Below are positions 8,074 through 16,914 of a stretch of 64,000 nucleotides of DNA, piece by piece. This DNA is from JAPOUP01 sp965203255 (GTDB taxonomy: Bacteria; Pseudomonadota; Alphaproteobacteria; Rhodobacterales; Rhodobacteraceae). The notes below the pieces were generated by a model. The model ran no database searches and was not told where the DNA came from. It saw nothing but the letters and a program-made list of their open reading frames with translations. The stretch spans positions 5,022,001 through 5,086,000 of the forward strand of contig OZ241882.1 in the NCBI GenBank assembly GCA_965203255.1, in the 5' to 3' direction. Made by a program: the position numbers and the translations under genes. Each line of letters starts with the position of its first letter. The stretch's first letter is position 1.

Positions 8074-8400
8074 ATGAAGCTATATGGTCTGAAGAGCTGT
8101 GATACTTGCCGCAAGGCGCTGAAGTTTCTGGCAGGTCACGGGATGTCGGTTGAGTTTGTGGACGTTCGCGCTCAAGGAGTGGCGGAGGTCAATCTTTCCC
8201 GTTTCCATGCGGCCTTTGGAGATGCGCTCATGAACCGGCGTTCGGCGACCTGGCGCAGGCTCAGTGAGAAAGAGCGGTCGAATGATCCGCTGATTCTGCT
8301 TGCAACGCATTCTGCACTGATGAAACGCCCGGTGATTGAACTTGGGGACAGCCTCTATCTGGGGTGGGGAGAGGATGTGCGGAACGCCATTCTCGGCTAG
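8074..8400 (+). CDS. ArsC/Spx-family protein (YffB-like)
   Basis: 108 residues with the thioredoxin-fold start MKLYGLKSCDTCRKALKFL, a CxxC, then VEFVDVRAQG and the cis-proline region MKRPVIELGDSLYLGW. This is the ArsC/YffB/Spx superfamily; the YffB-like branch has glutathione-linked reductase features but no firm function. Arsenate reductase activity cannot be assumed. The start is at ATG 8074, with AGGACAGG just upstream. It converges on the doxX end of the bufferin operon. Confidence 0.82.
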   Translation: MKLYGLKSCDTCRKALKFLAGHGMSVEFVDVRAQGVAEVNLSRFHAAFGDALMNRRSATWRRLSEKERSNDPLILLATHSALMKRPVIELGDSLYLGWGEDVRNAILG

Positions 8401-8544
8401 AGATTGATGCTGGCTTCAGGCCGGTAGCGCCGAGAGGGGCAGGCGTCAACGCCGTTGCGAAGCGATCCGTCGTCGCGAAAAAGTCCTGAAGGAAGCCCTT
8501 CCCATCCTCGGAAGTGGGGAGTCGTTCGCTTGGGACGGTCTGTC

Positions 8545-9267
8545 TCAAGGTTCAGACATGGCCGTCGTTCTCCTCGCAGGCGGTAGGCGCGGTGCCCCAG
8601 CGCCAACGTTATCAGGGGACTCCGCATCAATCCTCGGTGTCACCTGTCGGTCAGTTCCAGTATACGGGCTGCGCGAATCCAGTGGCGAACTGTCAGGCTC
8701 GACATTGCCCCCACTGCCCCGGTCGAGGAAAGCCGACAAAACTGCATCAAATGAGATTGGCCCCGCGCCACGCATTGCCAGATAGAGCAGCAGGAACACC
8801 CAGAAAGCGCGTTGATCAAGGATTGGTGCGTCTGAGCTTATGTCAAACCATGATCCGATCGTCCCGGCGTCGGCATCGTGTCCCCAGATATCGGTAAGGC
8901 TCTGCACGACAACAAATCCAATCATTCCAAGCGCTGCCAGCCGAGTTAGCAACCCGGCGACAATGAGCGCAGGAAGCACGAACTCGGCCCATGTTCCAGC
9001 CAGCGTGACAAGCTTCTGGAATAGCGTCGCTTGGGTGATGTCATAGCCGACGGCTGCGGCGCCTTTCGGAAATATCTGCGCGAACGCGTTGAACGTAGGG
9101 CTCAACAGCCCCTCGATGCGGTCACCAAGCTTGGTAAGGCCAGAATTCCAGTAGTATACCAGCAGAACTGCCGCAAAGATAAATCGCGCCAATGTGGGCA
9201 GCAGGAACCTGCCAAACCTATCTGTCCAGGCAAGAGCAGCGGCGTACGGGGAAACCAATCCGTTCAT
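8545..9267 (-). CDS. DoxX-family membrane protein, last gene of the bufferin operon
   Basis: 240 residues with four predicted membrane helices: about 25-45 (LPTLARFIFAAVLLVYYW), 85-105, 110-130 and 150-165. They are followed by a long polar C-terminal tail of ~65 residues. DoxX proteins commonly close DUF2282/MNIO operons and may serve in redox or metal handling at the inner membrane. The ATG lies directly after the stop of the bufC-like gene, so it is cotranscribed. The tail is longer than the usual DoxX C-terminus. Confidence 0.88.
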   Translation of the reverse strand: MNGLVSPYAAALAWTDRFGRFLLPTLARFIFAAVLLVYYWNSGLTKLGDRIEGLLSPTFNAFAQIFPKGAAAVGYDITQATLFQKLVTLAGTWAEFVLPALIVAGLLTRLAALGMIGFVVVQSLTDIWGHDADAGTIGSWFDISSDAPILDQRAFWVFLLLYLAMRGAGPISFDAVLSAFLDRGSGGNVEPDSSPLDSRSPYTGTDRQVTPRIDAESPDNVGAGAPRLPPARRTTAMSEP

Positions 9268-10020
9268 CTAGCCATCCTCGTCAAGCCCTGTTAGCGCGGC
9301 ACCTCGAAGAAGCGTGCCAAGTGTGCCGGACAAATCAAACTCTGGCACTTTGTCCATCGCAGCATCCAGTGCCGCGCCGAAGTTCGCGCCCTTCATCAAA
9401 GCGGCCACGAATGTACCACCACCCGATGCCAAAGTCGATAGCTGCGGATCGAATTCCGGGCGGGTTACCAGTACATTCTCGCCGCGGACTGGTGGTCTCG
9501 GCGCCCCGTGTTCCATGTTGAAGCGCCAGATGCCGTGGATTGGCCAGACGGACCGCACCAACCGAACCGATGGTGCAAGCCTCACAAACGACGCCATCAG
9601 ACGATCAGTCGGGACCTGCAGATCAGTTGGCGCCAACGGCACCGAATCAGCGGCGTGATAGGATTCTCGAATCGCCAGTTCCAATCGCGCGGTGTCAGGG
9701 AGATAGCCGAGTTGGCGGGTAGGTTCGAACTCCGCAAGGAATTCAGGCACTCGCGTTCCGTAGAGCATCAGAAGCGGGGAATCAGGCGGGTATTGCCGTA
9801 CGTAGGATCTGGATAGATTTATGAAATTGGTCTCCCCAACCAGTTTTCGGACTACGGGAAACGCGACTTCGAGCGCCGCCGTCAGACTGACCACGACATT
9901 GTTGCGGTAGACGTCAAACCGCTTGGTCGCCTCGCCGCCGTCCGGATTGGTCAATCCGGCAGGGACCGAATGCGTAGGGTTCAGAAGCGCATCGACGAAT
10001 TCGGCCTGCCCAGCCATCAT
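9268..10020 (-). CDS. bufC: BufC/HvfC-like partner protein (DUF2063)
   Basis: 250 residues. The N-terminal third is the DUF2063 'putative DNA-binding' helical domain (QAEFVDALLNP, then KRFDVYRNNVVVSLTAALEVAFPVVRKLVGE), with a second helical domain after. In characterised systems this protein partners the MNIO enzyme and presents the precursor peptide; DNA binding is unproven. The start ATG overlaps the TGA of bufB by 4 bp. The order DUF2282-MNIO-DUF2063-DoxX makes the assignment firm. Confidence 0.88.
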   Translation of the reverse strand: MMAGQAEFVDALLNPTHSVPAGLTNPDGGEATKRFDVYRNNVVVSLTAALEVAFPVVRKLVGETNFINLSRSYVRQYPPDSPLLMLYGTRVPEFLAEFEPTRQLGYLPDTARLELAIRESYHAADSVPLAPTDLQVPTDRLMASFVRLAPSVRLVRSVWPIHGIWRFNMEHGAPRPPVRGENVLVTRPEFDPQLSTLASGGGTFVAALMKGANFGAALDAAMDKVPEFDLSGTLGTLLRGAALTGLDEDG

Positions 10021-10877
10021 GCGGGAGCGGCTTCAAGAACTGTCGCAGCTCGTTGGGCCTCGGAAGCAAGTTCTGGCCAATCCGGAACATTGTTGTCCCA
10101 TTCAATCAGTGTAGGTTTTGGTCCACCGCGCCTGATCGTCCGCTCATACAGGGTCCAGACAGGATCGATCACCTCACGGCCGTGATCGTCTATCAACAGT
10201 GGAGCACCGGTCTCGTCGGAGTCCACGTCGTGGCCACCAAGATGGATCTCACCAACAAGATGAAGGGGAAACCTGTCGATATAGCTGTCGGCGTCCGTCT
10301 GTTGGTTGGTTGCACTTACAAAGACGTTATTGACATCAAGCAGCAACCCACATCCTGTGCGGCGGGTGATTTCGGTCAGGAACTCAATTTCCGTCAGCGT
10401 CGTTTCGGAAAACGCAAGATAGGTGGACGGGTTCTCAAGCAGCATCCTTTGTCCGGTTGCGCTCTGCACTTCGTCTATGTGCTCGCATACCCGTGCTAGG
10501 GTTCTGGAATTGTAGGGCAGGGGAAGGAGGTCGTTCAGGAAACGGGTGTCATGCGTTGACCACGCAAGGTGTTCCGAGAAACTCGCCGGTTTCAGCCATT
10601 CAACCAGATGCCGCATTCTTGCAAGATGCTCGGCATCAAGAGGCACCTCGCCTCCGATTGACAGGCCCACACCATGGACAGAGATCGGAAAGCGTTCCGC
10701 CAGTTGCCTCAGTTGCGCCAGTGGTCGGCCACCGTCGCCCATGTAGTTCTCGGCATGGACTTCCAACCACAGGACCGCGCCTGGATTGTTCAGGACATCC
10801 TGGAAGTGCCGAGGTTTATAGCCGACGCCTGGAGCGTTGGGCAGGCAGCCAAAGCGACTCGAAACCTGGTCAAGCAT
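10017..10877 (-). CDS. bufB: MNIO-family (DUF692) peptide-modifying oxidase BufB
   Basis: 286 residues. A TIM-barrel multinuclear non-haem iron-dependent oxidase. Conserved metal-site blocks are present: EVHAENYMG, SVHGVGLSIGGE, SEHLAWS, LLENPSTY, LLLDVNNVFVS and EIHLGGHD. In studied bufferin systems this enzyme converts peptide cysteines to thiooxazole-type heterocycles. ATG 10877 is preferred because AGGG lies 8 bases upstream and the product then begins just before GVGYKPRHF, as in the family; the open frame continues to 10988 without similarity. It follows bufA by 118 bp. Confidence 0.92.
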   Translation of the reverse strand: MLDQVSSRFGCLPNAPGVGYKPRHFQDVLNNPGAVLWLEVHAENYMGDGGRPLAQLRQLAERFPISVHGVGLSIGGEVPLDAEHLARMRHLVEWLKPASFSEHLAWSTHDTRFLNDLLPLPYNSRTLARVCEHIDEVQSATGQRMLLENPSTYLAFSETTLTEIEFLTEITRRTGCGLLLDVNNVFVSATNQQTDADSYIDRFPLHLVGEIHLGGHDVDSDETGAPLLIDDHGREVIDPVWTLYERTIRRGGPKPTLIEWDNNVPDWPELASEAQRAATVLEAAPA

Positions 10878-10995
10878 TCCTGACGCCCTTTGTCGTAACG
10901 CATTTGAACCGCTGGATGGGGCGAAGTCCAGAGTCTTTCGACCGTAATCGCAAGCGGTGGCCTCCGGCATGCGAACACCGGAGGCCAAGCAGGAA

Positions 10996-11298
10996 TCAGG
11001 ACGGGAGGTCGCGGTCCAGCGCTTCCAGCGATCCCTGACGGGCGGTGCCGTCCGCCATCGCAGGCAGTTCGATTTCTGCGCAGGTGCCGGCGTCGACCAA
11101 AGTCCAGGCGTTGCCCTGATAGTCGACGGTCGATGTTCCGGCGCAGGTCGTGCCTGGGCCCGCAGCGCAGTCGTTCTCGCCCGCTAGGGAAACGCCGTAG
11201 CACTTGTCCTTTGCCTGGGCGGTCGCAACGGTGGCTTGGCTTGCAATGGCCGCGGCAACGGCGCTGGCGACGGCGAGGGTCTTTACTGTGGTCGACAT
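10996..11298 (-). CDS. bufA: Bufferin precursor peptide (DUF2282)
   Basis: 100 residues. The signal peptide (LAVASAVAAAIASQATVATAQA) is followed by the DUF2282 core with four cysteines: KCYG, NDCAA, TTCAG and AGTC. The ~27-residue tail contains no further cysteine. Bufferins are exported peptides whose cysteines are modified by the MNIO enzyme and which bind copper. The start is at ATG 11298 with AGGAG 7 bases upstream. It is first in the operon, so its promoter should lie in the spacer 11299-11737. Confidence 0.92.
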   Translation of the reverse strand: MSTTVKTLAVASAVAAAIASQATVATAQAKDKCYGVSLAGENDCAAGPGTTCAGTSTVDYQGNAWTLVDAGTCAEIELPAMADGTARQGSLEALDRDLPS

Positions 11299-11737
11299 TG
11301 GGAATCTCCTATGAGTAGCTGATCCTATTCATCGCATCTTGCGACGACGAATCACCTATAGCCCGCACAGCGCCATCATCCAATAACAGGTGCGTGTGAA
11401 ATTTGTGTATGGACTGGTTGCCAATAGTCCTGCCGTGAGTTGGTGGAAGGGATTCGCGAGCCCTTTTCGCAGTTGTTTCGGCATGGAATTCGTCAGCTCG
11501 ACTTCGTGATCTGCCGTGAGCCCCATTCAACGCCGGTGGAAGTTCACCACCACAAGCCACAAGCCCCGACCCCGTCAATGTGCGAAACCGCCTCATGCAC
11601 CAGGTCACCCAAGGATTCTGGGAATTATGCCGGATCCAGGACCGTCGTCGTTCCGGACTGGAACGGAAATCCATCGTCTCCACTCCCTCATCCTCATGTT
11701 CCGGGCGCAGTCGGTGACGTCTGGGCCTATGGCATGG
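11299..11737. other. Spacer with the probable bufferin promoter; no gene
   Basis: This 439-bp stretch lies between the thrS end and bufA. No open frame in it resembles a protein family. It should contain the bufA promoter and the thrS terminator; I did not find a clear hairpin with T-run. Confidence 0.4.
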
Positions 11738-13696
11738 TCAACCTGGACCAAACCGCAAGTCTGGTGGTGTCGCTTCGGAGCTCAGCGCGTCCGCAATTTC
11801 GCCGAGCGCCATGACCTGCGTCCGCTTCTCTCCAAGCCGTCGCACCGAGACCGTTCCATTGGCGGTTTCCTTCATTCCGCAAGCCAGAATCACGGGAACC
11901 TTTGCGACCGAATGCTCGCGGACCTTGTAACCGATTTTCTCGTTTCTTACGTCCGGCTCAGCCCGGATTCCCCGGCCCCTCAGAGTGGTGGCCACCTCGC
12001 GAACGTAATCGTCGGCATCCGAGACGATTGAAGCGACAACGACCTGACGGGGAGATAGCCAAAAAGGAATTCTGCCGGCATGGCTTTCGATCAGGATGCC
12101 GATGAAGCGTTCGAATGAGCCCAGACACGCTCGATGCAGCATGACGGGTCGATGTCGGTCACCGTCCGGGCCGATATAGGAGGCTCCGAGCCGTTCGGGC
12201 AGCACGAAATCCACCTGATGTGTTCCGCATTGCCAGTCCCGGCCGATGGCGTCCGTAAGGACGAACTCGAGTTTGGGTCCGTAGAATGCGCCCTCACCCG
12301 GATTGAGTTCGGGTTCGAGACCTGCATTGCGGGTGGCTTCAAGCAGTGCCTGTTCCGCCCGGTCCCAAACTTCGTCAGCGCCCGCCCTGACTTCGGGCCG
12401 GTCAGAGAACTTGACCTGGAACCGAGGGAAGCCGAGTTCGGTGTACACCTCGGTCAGCCACTCGATGTAGGTGGAGGTCTCGCTCTCGATCTGGTCCTCG
12501 GTGCAGAAAATATGGGCGTCATCCTGGGTGAATCCGCGCACCCGCATTATTCCATGAAGCGCGCCAGAGGGTTCGTAACGGTTGCAGGACCCGAACTCAG
12601 CCATACGCAATGGAAGATCGCGATAGGATTTAAGGCCCTGGTTGTATATCTGAACATGGCAGGGACAGTTCATCGGCTTTAGCGCGCTGATCGCCTTTTC
12701 CCGGGCATGTTCCTCGTCGACCTCAACGATGAACATGTGCTCCTGGAATTTTTCCCAATGTCCAGATTCCTCCCAGAGCTTGCGTTCGACCACCTGTGGC
12801 GTGTTGACCTCAAGATAGCCGCCCTGGGTCTGCTTGCGGCGCATGTAATCCTGAAGGGTCGTGAATATCCTCCAGCCGTTTGGATGCCAGAACACCTGTC
12901 CGGGGGCTTCCTCCTGCATGTGAAAGAGGTCCATCTCGCGACCAATCCTGCGATGGTCACGCTTCGCCGCTTCCTCCAGCATCGTCAGGTGAGCCTTGAG
13001 ATCCCTTCTGGTCCTGAAAGCGACCCCGTAGATGCGCTGCAGCATGGGGCGGGAACTGTCGCCACGCCAATACGCCCCGGCAACACTGGTCAGCTTGAAG
13101 GCGTCAGCAGGCACCTGACCAGTGTGCTGGAAATGAGGCCCGCGACAGAGATCCTGCCAATGACCGTGCCAATACATGCGGATAGGCTCTCCTTCCGGAA
13201 TTGCCTCCAACAGCTCAACCTTGTATGGTTCATGATTTGCGGCATAGTATTCGGCCGCCCGCGCGCGCTCCCATACCTCCGTCGTAATTGGATCGCGGCG
13301 ATTGATGATTTCCTTCATTTTGCTTTCAATCGCGCCGAGATCATCTGGAGTGAACGGCTTGTCCCTGTCAAAATCGTAATACCAACCGTTTTCGATTACG
13401 GGCCCGATCGTGACCTTTACATCCGGCCACATCTCCTGCACCGCACGAGCCATGATGTGTGCGCAGTCGTGGCGGATCAGCTCCAGTGCCTGGATGTCAT
13501 CTTCCAGTGTGTGGATCGATATTCGACTATCCCGTTCGATGTGCCATTGCAGGTCAAAGTGTAGGTCGTCGACACTCGCGGAAATGGCCTTTCTGGCAAG
13601 AGAGGGCGCGATTGAGGCCGCCACCTCCAGAGGGGTGATGCCCGATTCGTACTTGCGGATACTGTCATCGGGGAAGATAAGGGAAATCTGGGCCAT
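11738..13696 (-). CDS. thrS: Threonyl-tRNA synthetase
   Basis: 652 residues, full length. The N-terminal TGS domain (residues 1-60) is followed by the editing domain with the HxxxH block DCAHIMARAVQEMWPD. The class II catalytic domain has motif 1, the zinc cysteine in MNCPCHVQIY, and motif 2 around LPLRMAEFGSCNRYEPSG-type sequence. Motif 3 and the anticodon-binding domain (VASIVSDADDYVREV) close the protein. ATG 13696 is chosen because GAGGAG lies 7 bases upstream; the upstream ten codons are not family-like. Confidence 0.97.
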   Translation of the reverse strand: MAQISLIFPDDSIRKYESGITPLEVAASIAPSLARKAISASVDDLHFDLQWHIERDSRISIHTLEDDIQALELIRHDCAHIMARAVQEMWPDVKVTIGPVIENGWYYDFDRDKPFTPDDLGAIESKMKEIINRRDPITTEVWERARAAEYYAANHEPYKVELLEAIPEGEPIRMYWHGHWQDLCRGPHFQHTGQVPADAFKLTSVAGAYWRGDSSRPMLQRIYGVAFRTRRDLKAHLTMLEEAAKRDHRRIGREMDLFHMQEEAPGQVFWHPNGWRIFTTLQDYMRRKQTQGGYLEVNTPQVVERKLWEESGHWEKFQEHMFIVEVDEEHAREKAISALKPMNCPCHVQIYNQGLKSYRDLPLRMAEFGSCNRYEPSGALHGIMRVRGFTQDDAHIFCTEDQIESETSTYIEWLTEVYTELGFPRFQVKFSDRPEVRAGADEVWDRAEQALLEATRNAGLEPELNPGEGAFYGPKLEFVLTDAIGRDWQCGTHQVDFVLPERLGASYIGPDGDRHRPVMLHRACLGSFERFIGILIESHAGRIPFWLSPRQVVVASIVSDADDYVREVATTLRGRGIRAEPDVRNEKIGYKVREHSVAKVPVILACGMKETANGTVSVRRLGEKRTQVMALGEIADALSSEATPPDLRFGPG

Positions 13697-13851
13697 CCTG
13701 GCTCTCCTCGTCGGTCTGGCGCCCACGGAACGCCCGGTTGCGGGTATGGTTTCCGGTGCGCTATTTGGTCCCCACAGTTGACGTTGTCAACAGGTCTCGT
13801 GACAGGGGCTTTCGCCGCAGCCGTCAATATGGGAATTCTTGGACGCGAACT

Positions 13852-14622
13852 GTGAGACACGAAGTGCCTGGGCCACGAACTCTGGAAACGCCGCTGGGGC
13901 GCCATATCGCCTACCATCTAACCGAAGGCGAGGGGCCCTGCGTTGTCTTTCTCGGCGGGTTCCGTTCCGACATGGACGGAACCAAGGCCGTTCATTTGGA
14001 GGCTTGGGCCAGGCAATGCGGTCGTGCCTACCTGAGGTTCGACTATTCCGGTCATGGAAAGAGTTCCGGAAATTTCGAAGATGGCTGCATCGGCGATTGG
14101 ACCGATGATGCCGCCGCTGCACTGTCAGAGCTGACCGGCGGTTCGGTCGTGCTTGTTGGTTCGTCCATGGGAGGCTGGATTGCGCTGAATCTCGTGACGA
14201 AACTGAACGGGAGAATCAGTGGTCTTGTTGGCATTGCGGCCGCACCGGATTTCACGGAGGATTCTTTGTGGGAGGGTTTTTCGGAGGTGCAGCGACGCAG
14301 GCTCATCGAAAAGGGGCATCTGGCGCTTCCGAGCGATTATTCGGATGAGCCGTATGTCATCACCCGCAGACTGATTCTGGATGGGCGCGAGAACCTGGTG
14401 CTCCGAAGACCGCTTTCGCTTCCGTTCCCGGTGCGTCTGTTGCATGGTACAGCGGATGGGGACGTGGAGGTCTCGGTTGCGATGCGGATTCTGACCCATG
14501 CTGAAGGTAACGATATCCGTCTTACGCTGGTGAAGGACGCTGACCATCGGTTTTCCAGCCAGGAGTGCCTAAGGCTGATCGAGGCGAGCGTTGAGGAGGT
14601 GCTTGGAATCCAGGATCGGTAG
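13852..14622 (+). CDS. Alpha/beta hydrolase (serine hydrolase)
   Basis: About 256 residues from a GTG at 13852; the start is uncertain because the frame is open to 13738. An alpha/beta-hydrolase: VVFLGGFRSDMDGTKA oxyanion region, RFDYSGHGKSSG, nucleophile elbow VLVGSSMGGW (Ser), acid in HGTADGDVE, and His in DADHRFS. The sequence resembles the ABHD10/acyl-thioesterase-like branch found in alphaproteobacteria. The substrate is unknown. It is divergent from thrS. Confidence 0.82.
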   Translation: MRHEVPGPRTLETPLGRHIAYHLTEGEGPCVVFLGGFRSDMDGTKAVHLEAWARQCGRAYLRFDYSGHGKSSGNFEDGCIGDWTDDAAAALSELTGGSVVLVGSSMGGWIALNLVTKLNGRISGLVGIAAAPDFTEDSLWEGFSEVQRRRLIEKGHLALPSDYSDEPYVITRRLILDGRENLVLRRPLSLPFPVRLLHGTADGDVEVSVAMRILTHAEGNDIRLTLVKDADHRFSSQECLRLIEASVEEVLGIQDR

Positions 14623-14767
14623 CTCTGGAGTACCGGCGCTGCGGCGGACTGAAAGGGAAAGCTTGCGGACACCGAAGGTGCGGGATTCCTGCCGATGAAG
14701 CGGACGGGTCAGGTATTGGGCTGGAATTCTGGAATCCTCATCGCTTTGGACTGCTTGGAGAAATTGC

Positions 14768-15199
14768 ATGGAACAGCGCATCAGTCTGATCACCCTCGCC
14801 GTGGCCGATATGGAGCGGGCGGCAGCCTTCTACGAAGCACTGGGCTGGAAGAGGGTGGAGAGTCCCGACGGAGTCATCGCGTTTGACCTGATTGGCCAGA
14901 CACTAGGGCTCTATTCCCGAGACGCACTTGCAAGGGATATGGGAATCGACGCCTCCGGCACTGCCGGGTTTTCCGGCGTTACCTTGGGTTACAATGTCGC
15001 GACGAAAGAGGAGGTCGCGCCAATATATCAGGCCGCCCTTGTGGCTGGTGGTCGCGGCATCAAGGAGCCGCACGACATCTTCTGGGGCGGCCATATCGCC
15101 TATTTCGCCGATCCTGACGGCCACGTATGGGAGATCGCCCATAACCCTTACTCACCGCTCGGTCCAGATGGGGAATTTCAGTGGAATGGGGCATCGTGA
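14768..15199 (+). CDS. VOC-family protein (glyoxalase/bleomycin-resistance fold)
   Basis: 143 residues with two VOC modules: ITLAVADMERAAAFYEALGW at the start and IAYFADPDGHVWEIAHNP near residue 120, a typical metal-ligand end. It could be a dioxygenase-like or detoxification enzyme; the family gives no specific substrate. GGAGAAA precedes the ATG. The end overlaps the next gene in a GTGA arrangement, and a third gene follows in the same way, so 14768-16604 is probably one operon. Confidence 0.85.
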   Translation: MEQRISLITLAVADMERAAAFYEALGWKRVESPDGVIAFDLIGQTLGLYSRDALARDMGIDASGTAGFSGVTLGYNVATKEEVAPIYQAALVAGGRGIKEPHDIFWGGHIAYFADPDGHVWEIAHNPYSPLGPDGEFQWNGAS

Positions 15200-15852
15200 G
15201 GCGCCCTCGAAGCTACGTTTCGCTTGAGGAATTCGGGAGGCAACGCCTGTCCCGCCATTTCGAGATACGTAATTTCCTGACGAGCGAAATTGCGAACTTT
15301 CACGCGATCCAGAACATTCCGGAAACGCCTGGCATCGCGCTCGCGGCGGGCAGACATATTGCCGAGAACCTGCTGGATCCCCTGGTTGAGACATTTGGGC
15401 CGATCGACATCCGGTCCGGGTATCGCAGTCCGGAGATGAACCGGTTCGGGGCGACGCAGGTAAAGCCGCAGAAGTGCGCCCGGAATGAAGCGAACTATGC
15501 CAACCATATCTGGGACAGGTGCGATTCCGAAGGACGGATCGGAGCCTGCGTTACAGTTGGAATACCGTGGTTCGCTGCCCAGTATCGGCGTGGTCGGGAC
15601 TGGCGCGATCTTGCTTGGTGGCTCTACGACCACCTTGATTTTCAGGAGGTCTGGTTTTTTCCGAGGAACGCGGTTTTCAACCTGTCCTGGCGGCAGGAAC
15701 ATCGTGAACGCCGTATTCTGAGCTATATCCGTCCCAAGGGCACACTCGCCAAATCCGGCATGACGCCGGATCCGGAGCGGGCAGGCCGTTATTCCGATTT
15801 TCCGCCGTATCGCGGTATCCATTATCCCGACATTCCAGGAGACTGCCAGTGA
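15196..15852 (+). CDS. Hypothetical protein with peptidase M15A-like fold
   Basis: 218 residues from the GTG that overlaps the VOC stop (GTGA); a GTG at 15181 is an alternative. The block PIDIRSGYRSPEMNRFG is typical of zinc D-Ala-D-Ala carboxypeptidase M15A domains, and NYANHIWDRCDSEG could supply the His/Asp ligands. A catalytic HxH end is less clear because aromatic residues dominate (WWLYDHLDF). It may be a non-peptidase relative. I do not know its role. Its start and end overlap both neighbours. Confidence 0.7.
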   Translation: MRRPRSYVSLEEFGRQRLSRHFEIRNFLTSEIANFHAIQNIPETPGIALAAGRHIAENLLDPLVETFGPIDIRSGYRSPEMNRFGATQVKPQKCARNEANYANHIWDRCDSEGRIGACVTVGIPWFAAQYRRGRDWRDLAWWLYDHLDFQEVWFFPRNAVFNLSWRQEHRERRILSYIRPKGTLAKSGMTPDPERAGRYSDFPPYRGIHYPDIPGDCQ

Positions 15853-16604
15853 GACTGCCAAAAACTCCATCGTTTCGACTTGACGGCCGCCGTGCGCTCA
15901 TAACCGGCGGCTCGCGCGGAATTGGATTCGGCTGTGCGGTAGCTCTGGCGGAAGCTGGTGCCGAATCAGTTATCGCGGCGCGCGGAAAGAGCGAATTGCA
16001 GGATGCCGAGACCTCGATGCGCGAAGCCGGCCTCAGCGCGAAAGCCGTTGTTCTTGATGTGACGGACCTCAACGCCGTGCGTACCCTGATCGCCGATCAT
16101 GGGCCATTCGGGATTGTTGTGAATTCGGCGGGTCTCGCCCGTCATTCGCCAGCGTTGCACACGACGATGGAGGATTTCGATGCCGTCACCGCCGTCAATT
16201 TCCGTGCCGCTTACTTTCTCGCGCGGGAAGCGGCGACCCAGATGGATCAGGGGGGGTCGATTATCCAGATATCCAGTCAGATGGGCCACATCGGAGGAAT
16301 CGAGCGTGCAGTGTATTGTGGCACCAAACATGGTGTCGAAGGCTTTACCAAAGCTATGGCGATCGAATGGGGTGAGCGCGGAATACGTGTCAATACAGTC
16401 TGTCCGACATTCATCCGCACACCGCTGAGCGAAGCGACCCTGAACGATCCGGTGAAGCGCGACTGGATCATGTCAATGATCAAGCTCGGCCGCATCGCTG
16501 AGATCGAGGATGTCATGGGGGCCGTGGTGTTTCTGGCATCGGATGCTTCGGCAATGGTGACGGGAACCTCGATTCTGGTCGATGGTGGCTGGACAGCTCA
16601 TTGA
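15849..16604 (+). CDS. Short-chain dehydrogenase/reductase (SDR)
   Basis: 251 residues, classical SDR. The nucleotide-binding glycine motif is GGSRGIG, then NSAG, the catalytic Ser in IISISSQ-like sequence (here IIQISSQMG), YCGTKHG for Tyr-Lys, and the C-terminal VTGTSILVDGGW. An NAD(P)-dependent alcohol/ketone oxidoreductase; the substrate is not assignable, though it resembles gluconate 5-dehydrogenase/3-oxoacyl-ACP reductase-like proteins. The GTG start overlaps the previous stop by 4 bases. Confidence 0.9.
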   Translation: MRLPKTPSFRLDGRRALITGGSRGIGFGCAVALAEAGAESVIAARGKSELQDAETSMREAGLSAKAVVLDVTDLNAVRTLIADHGPFGIVVNSAGLARHSPALHTTMEDFDAVTAVNFRAAYFLAREAATQMDQGGSIIQISSQMGHIGGIERAVYCGTKHGVEGFTKAMAIEWGERGIRVNTVCPTFIRTPLSEATLNDPVKRDWIMSMIKLGRIAEIEDVMGAVVFLASDASAMVTGTSILVDGGWTAH

Positions 16605-16914
16605 GTTGGGGTCGATCGGGCAGTTCCGAGCGTAGTCGGCTTCGTAGGACACGACCGGAGCACGGCGAGCGAACATCGTTCGTGCGTTTTCAGCGGGGTC
16701 GATGACGAAAGTCACTGACACAGGTGCATTGACATCACAACAATCCGCGGAGCGGATGGGACTGTGCCCTTCACGTTACGAAGTCAGCTTGTGCCGACGG
16801 TTATCTCGCGGGAACCGGTGCGTGTCCGCGAGGCGATGCCACTTCGTCTGGATTCAGGCTCTCCCGGGCTTCCTTCGCCGGGAAAGCAGGTTCTGAGGGC
16901 CAGGAAAGCGACTT
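16605..16914. other. No gene recognised (310 bp)
   Basis: Convergent spacer between the SDR gene and phaZ. Only short frames without ribosome-binding sites are present. No clear terminator with a T-run was found. Confidence 0.4.

Noticed and set aside
12707..13564. A 285-codon plus-strand frame inside thrS
   Set aside because: It is antisense to conserved thrS domains.
15178..15870. A 230-codon minus-strand frame
   Set aside because: It is a shadow of the M15-like gene, which fits the GTGA overlaps with both neighbours.
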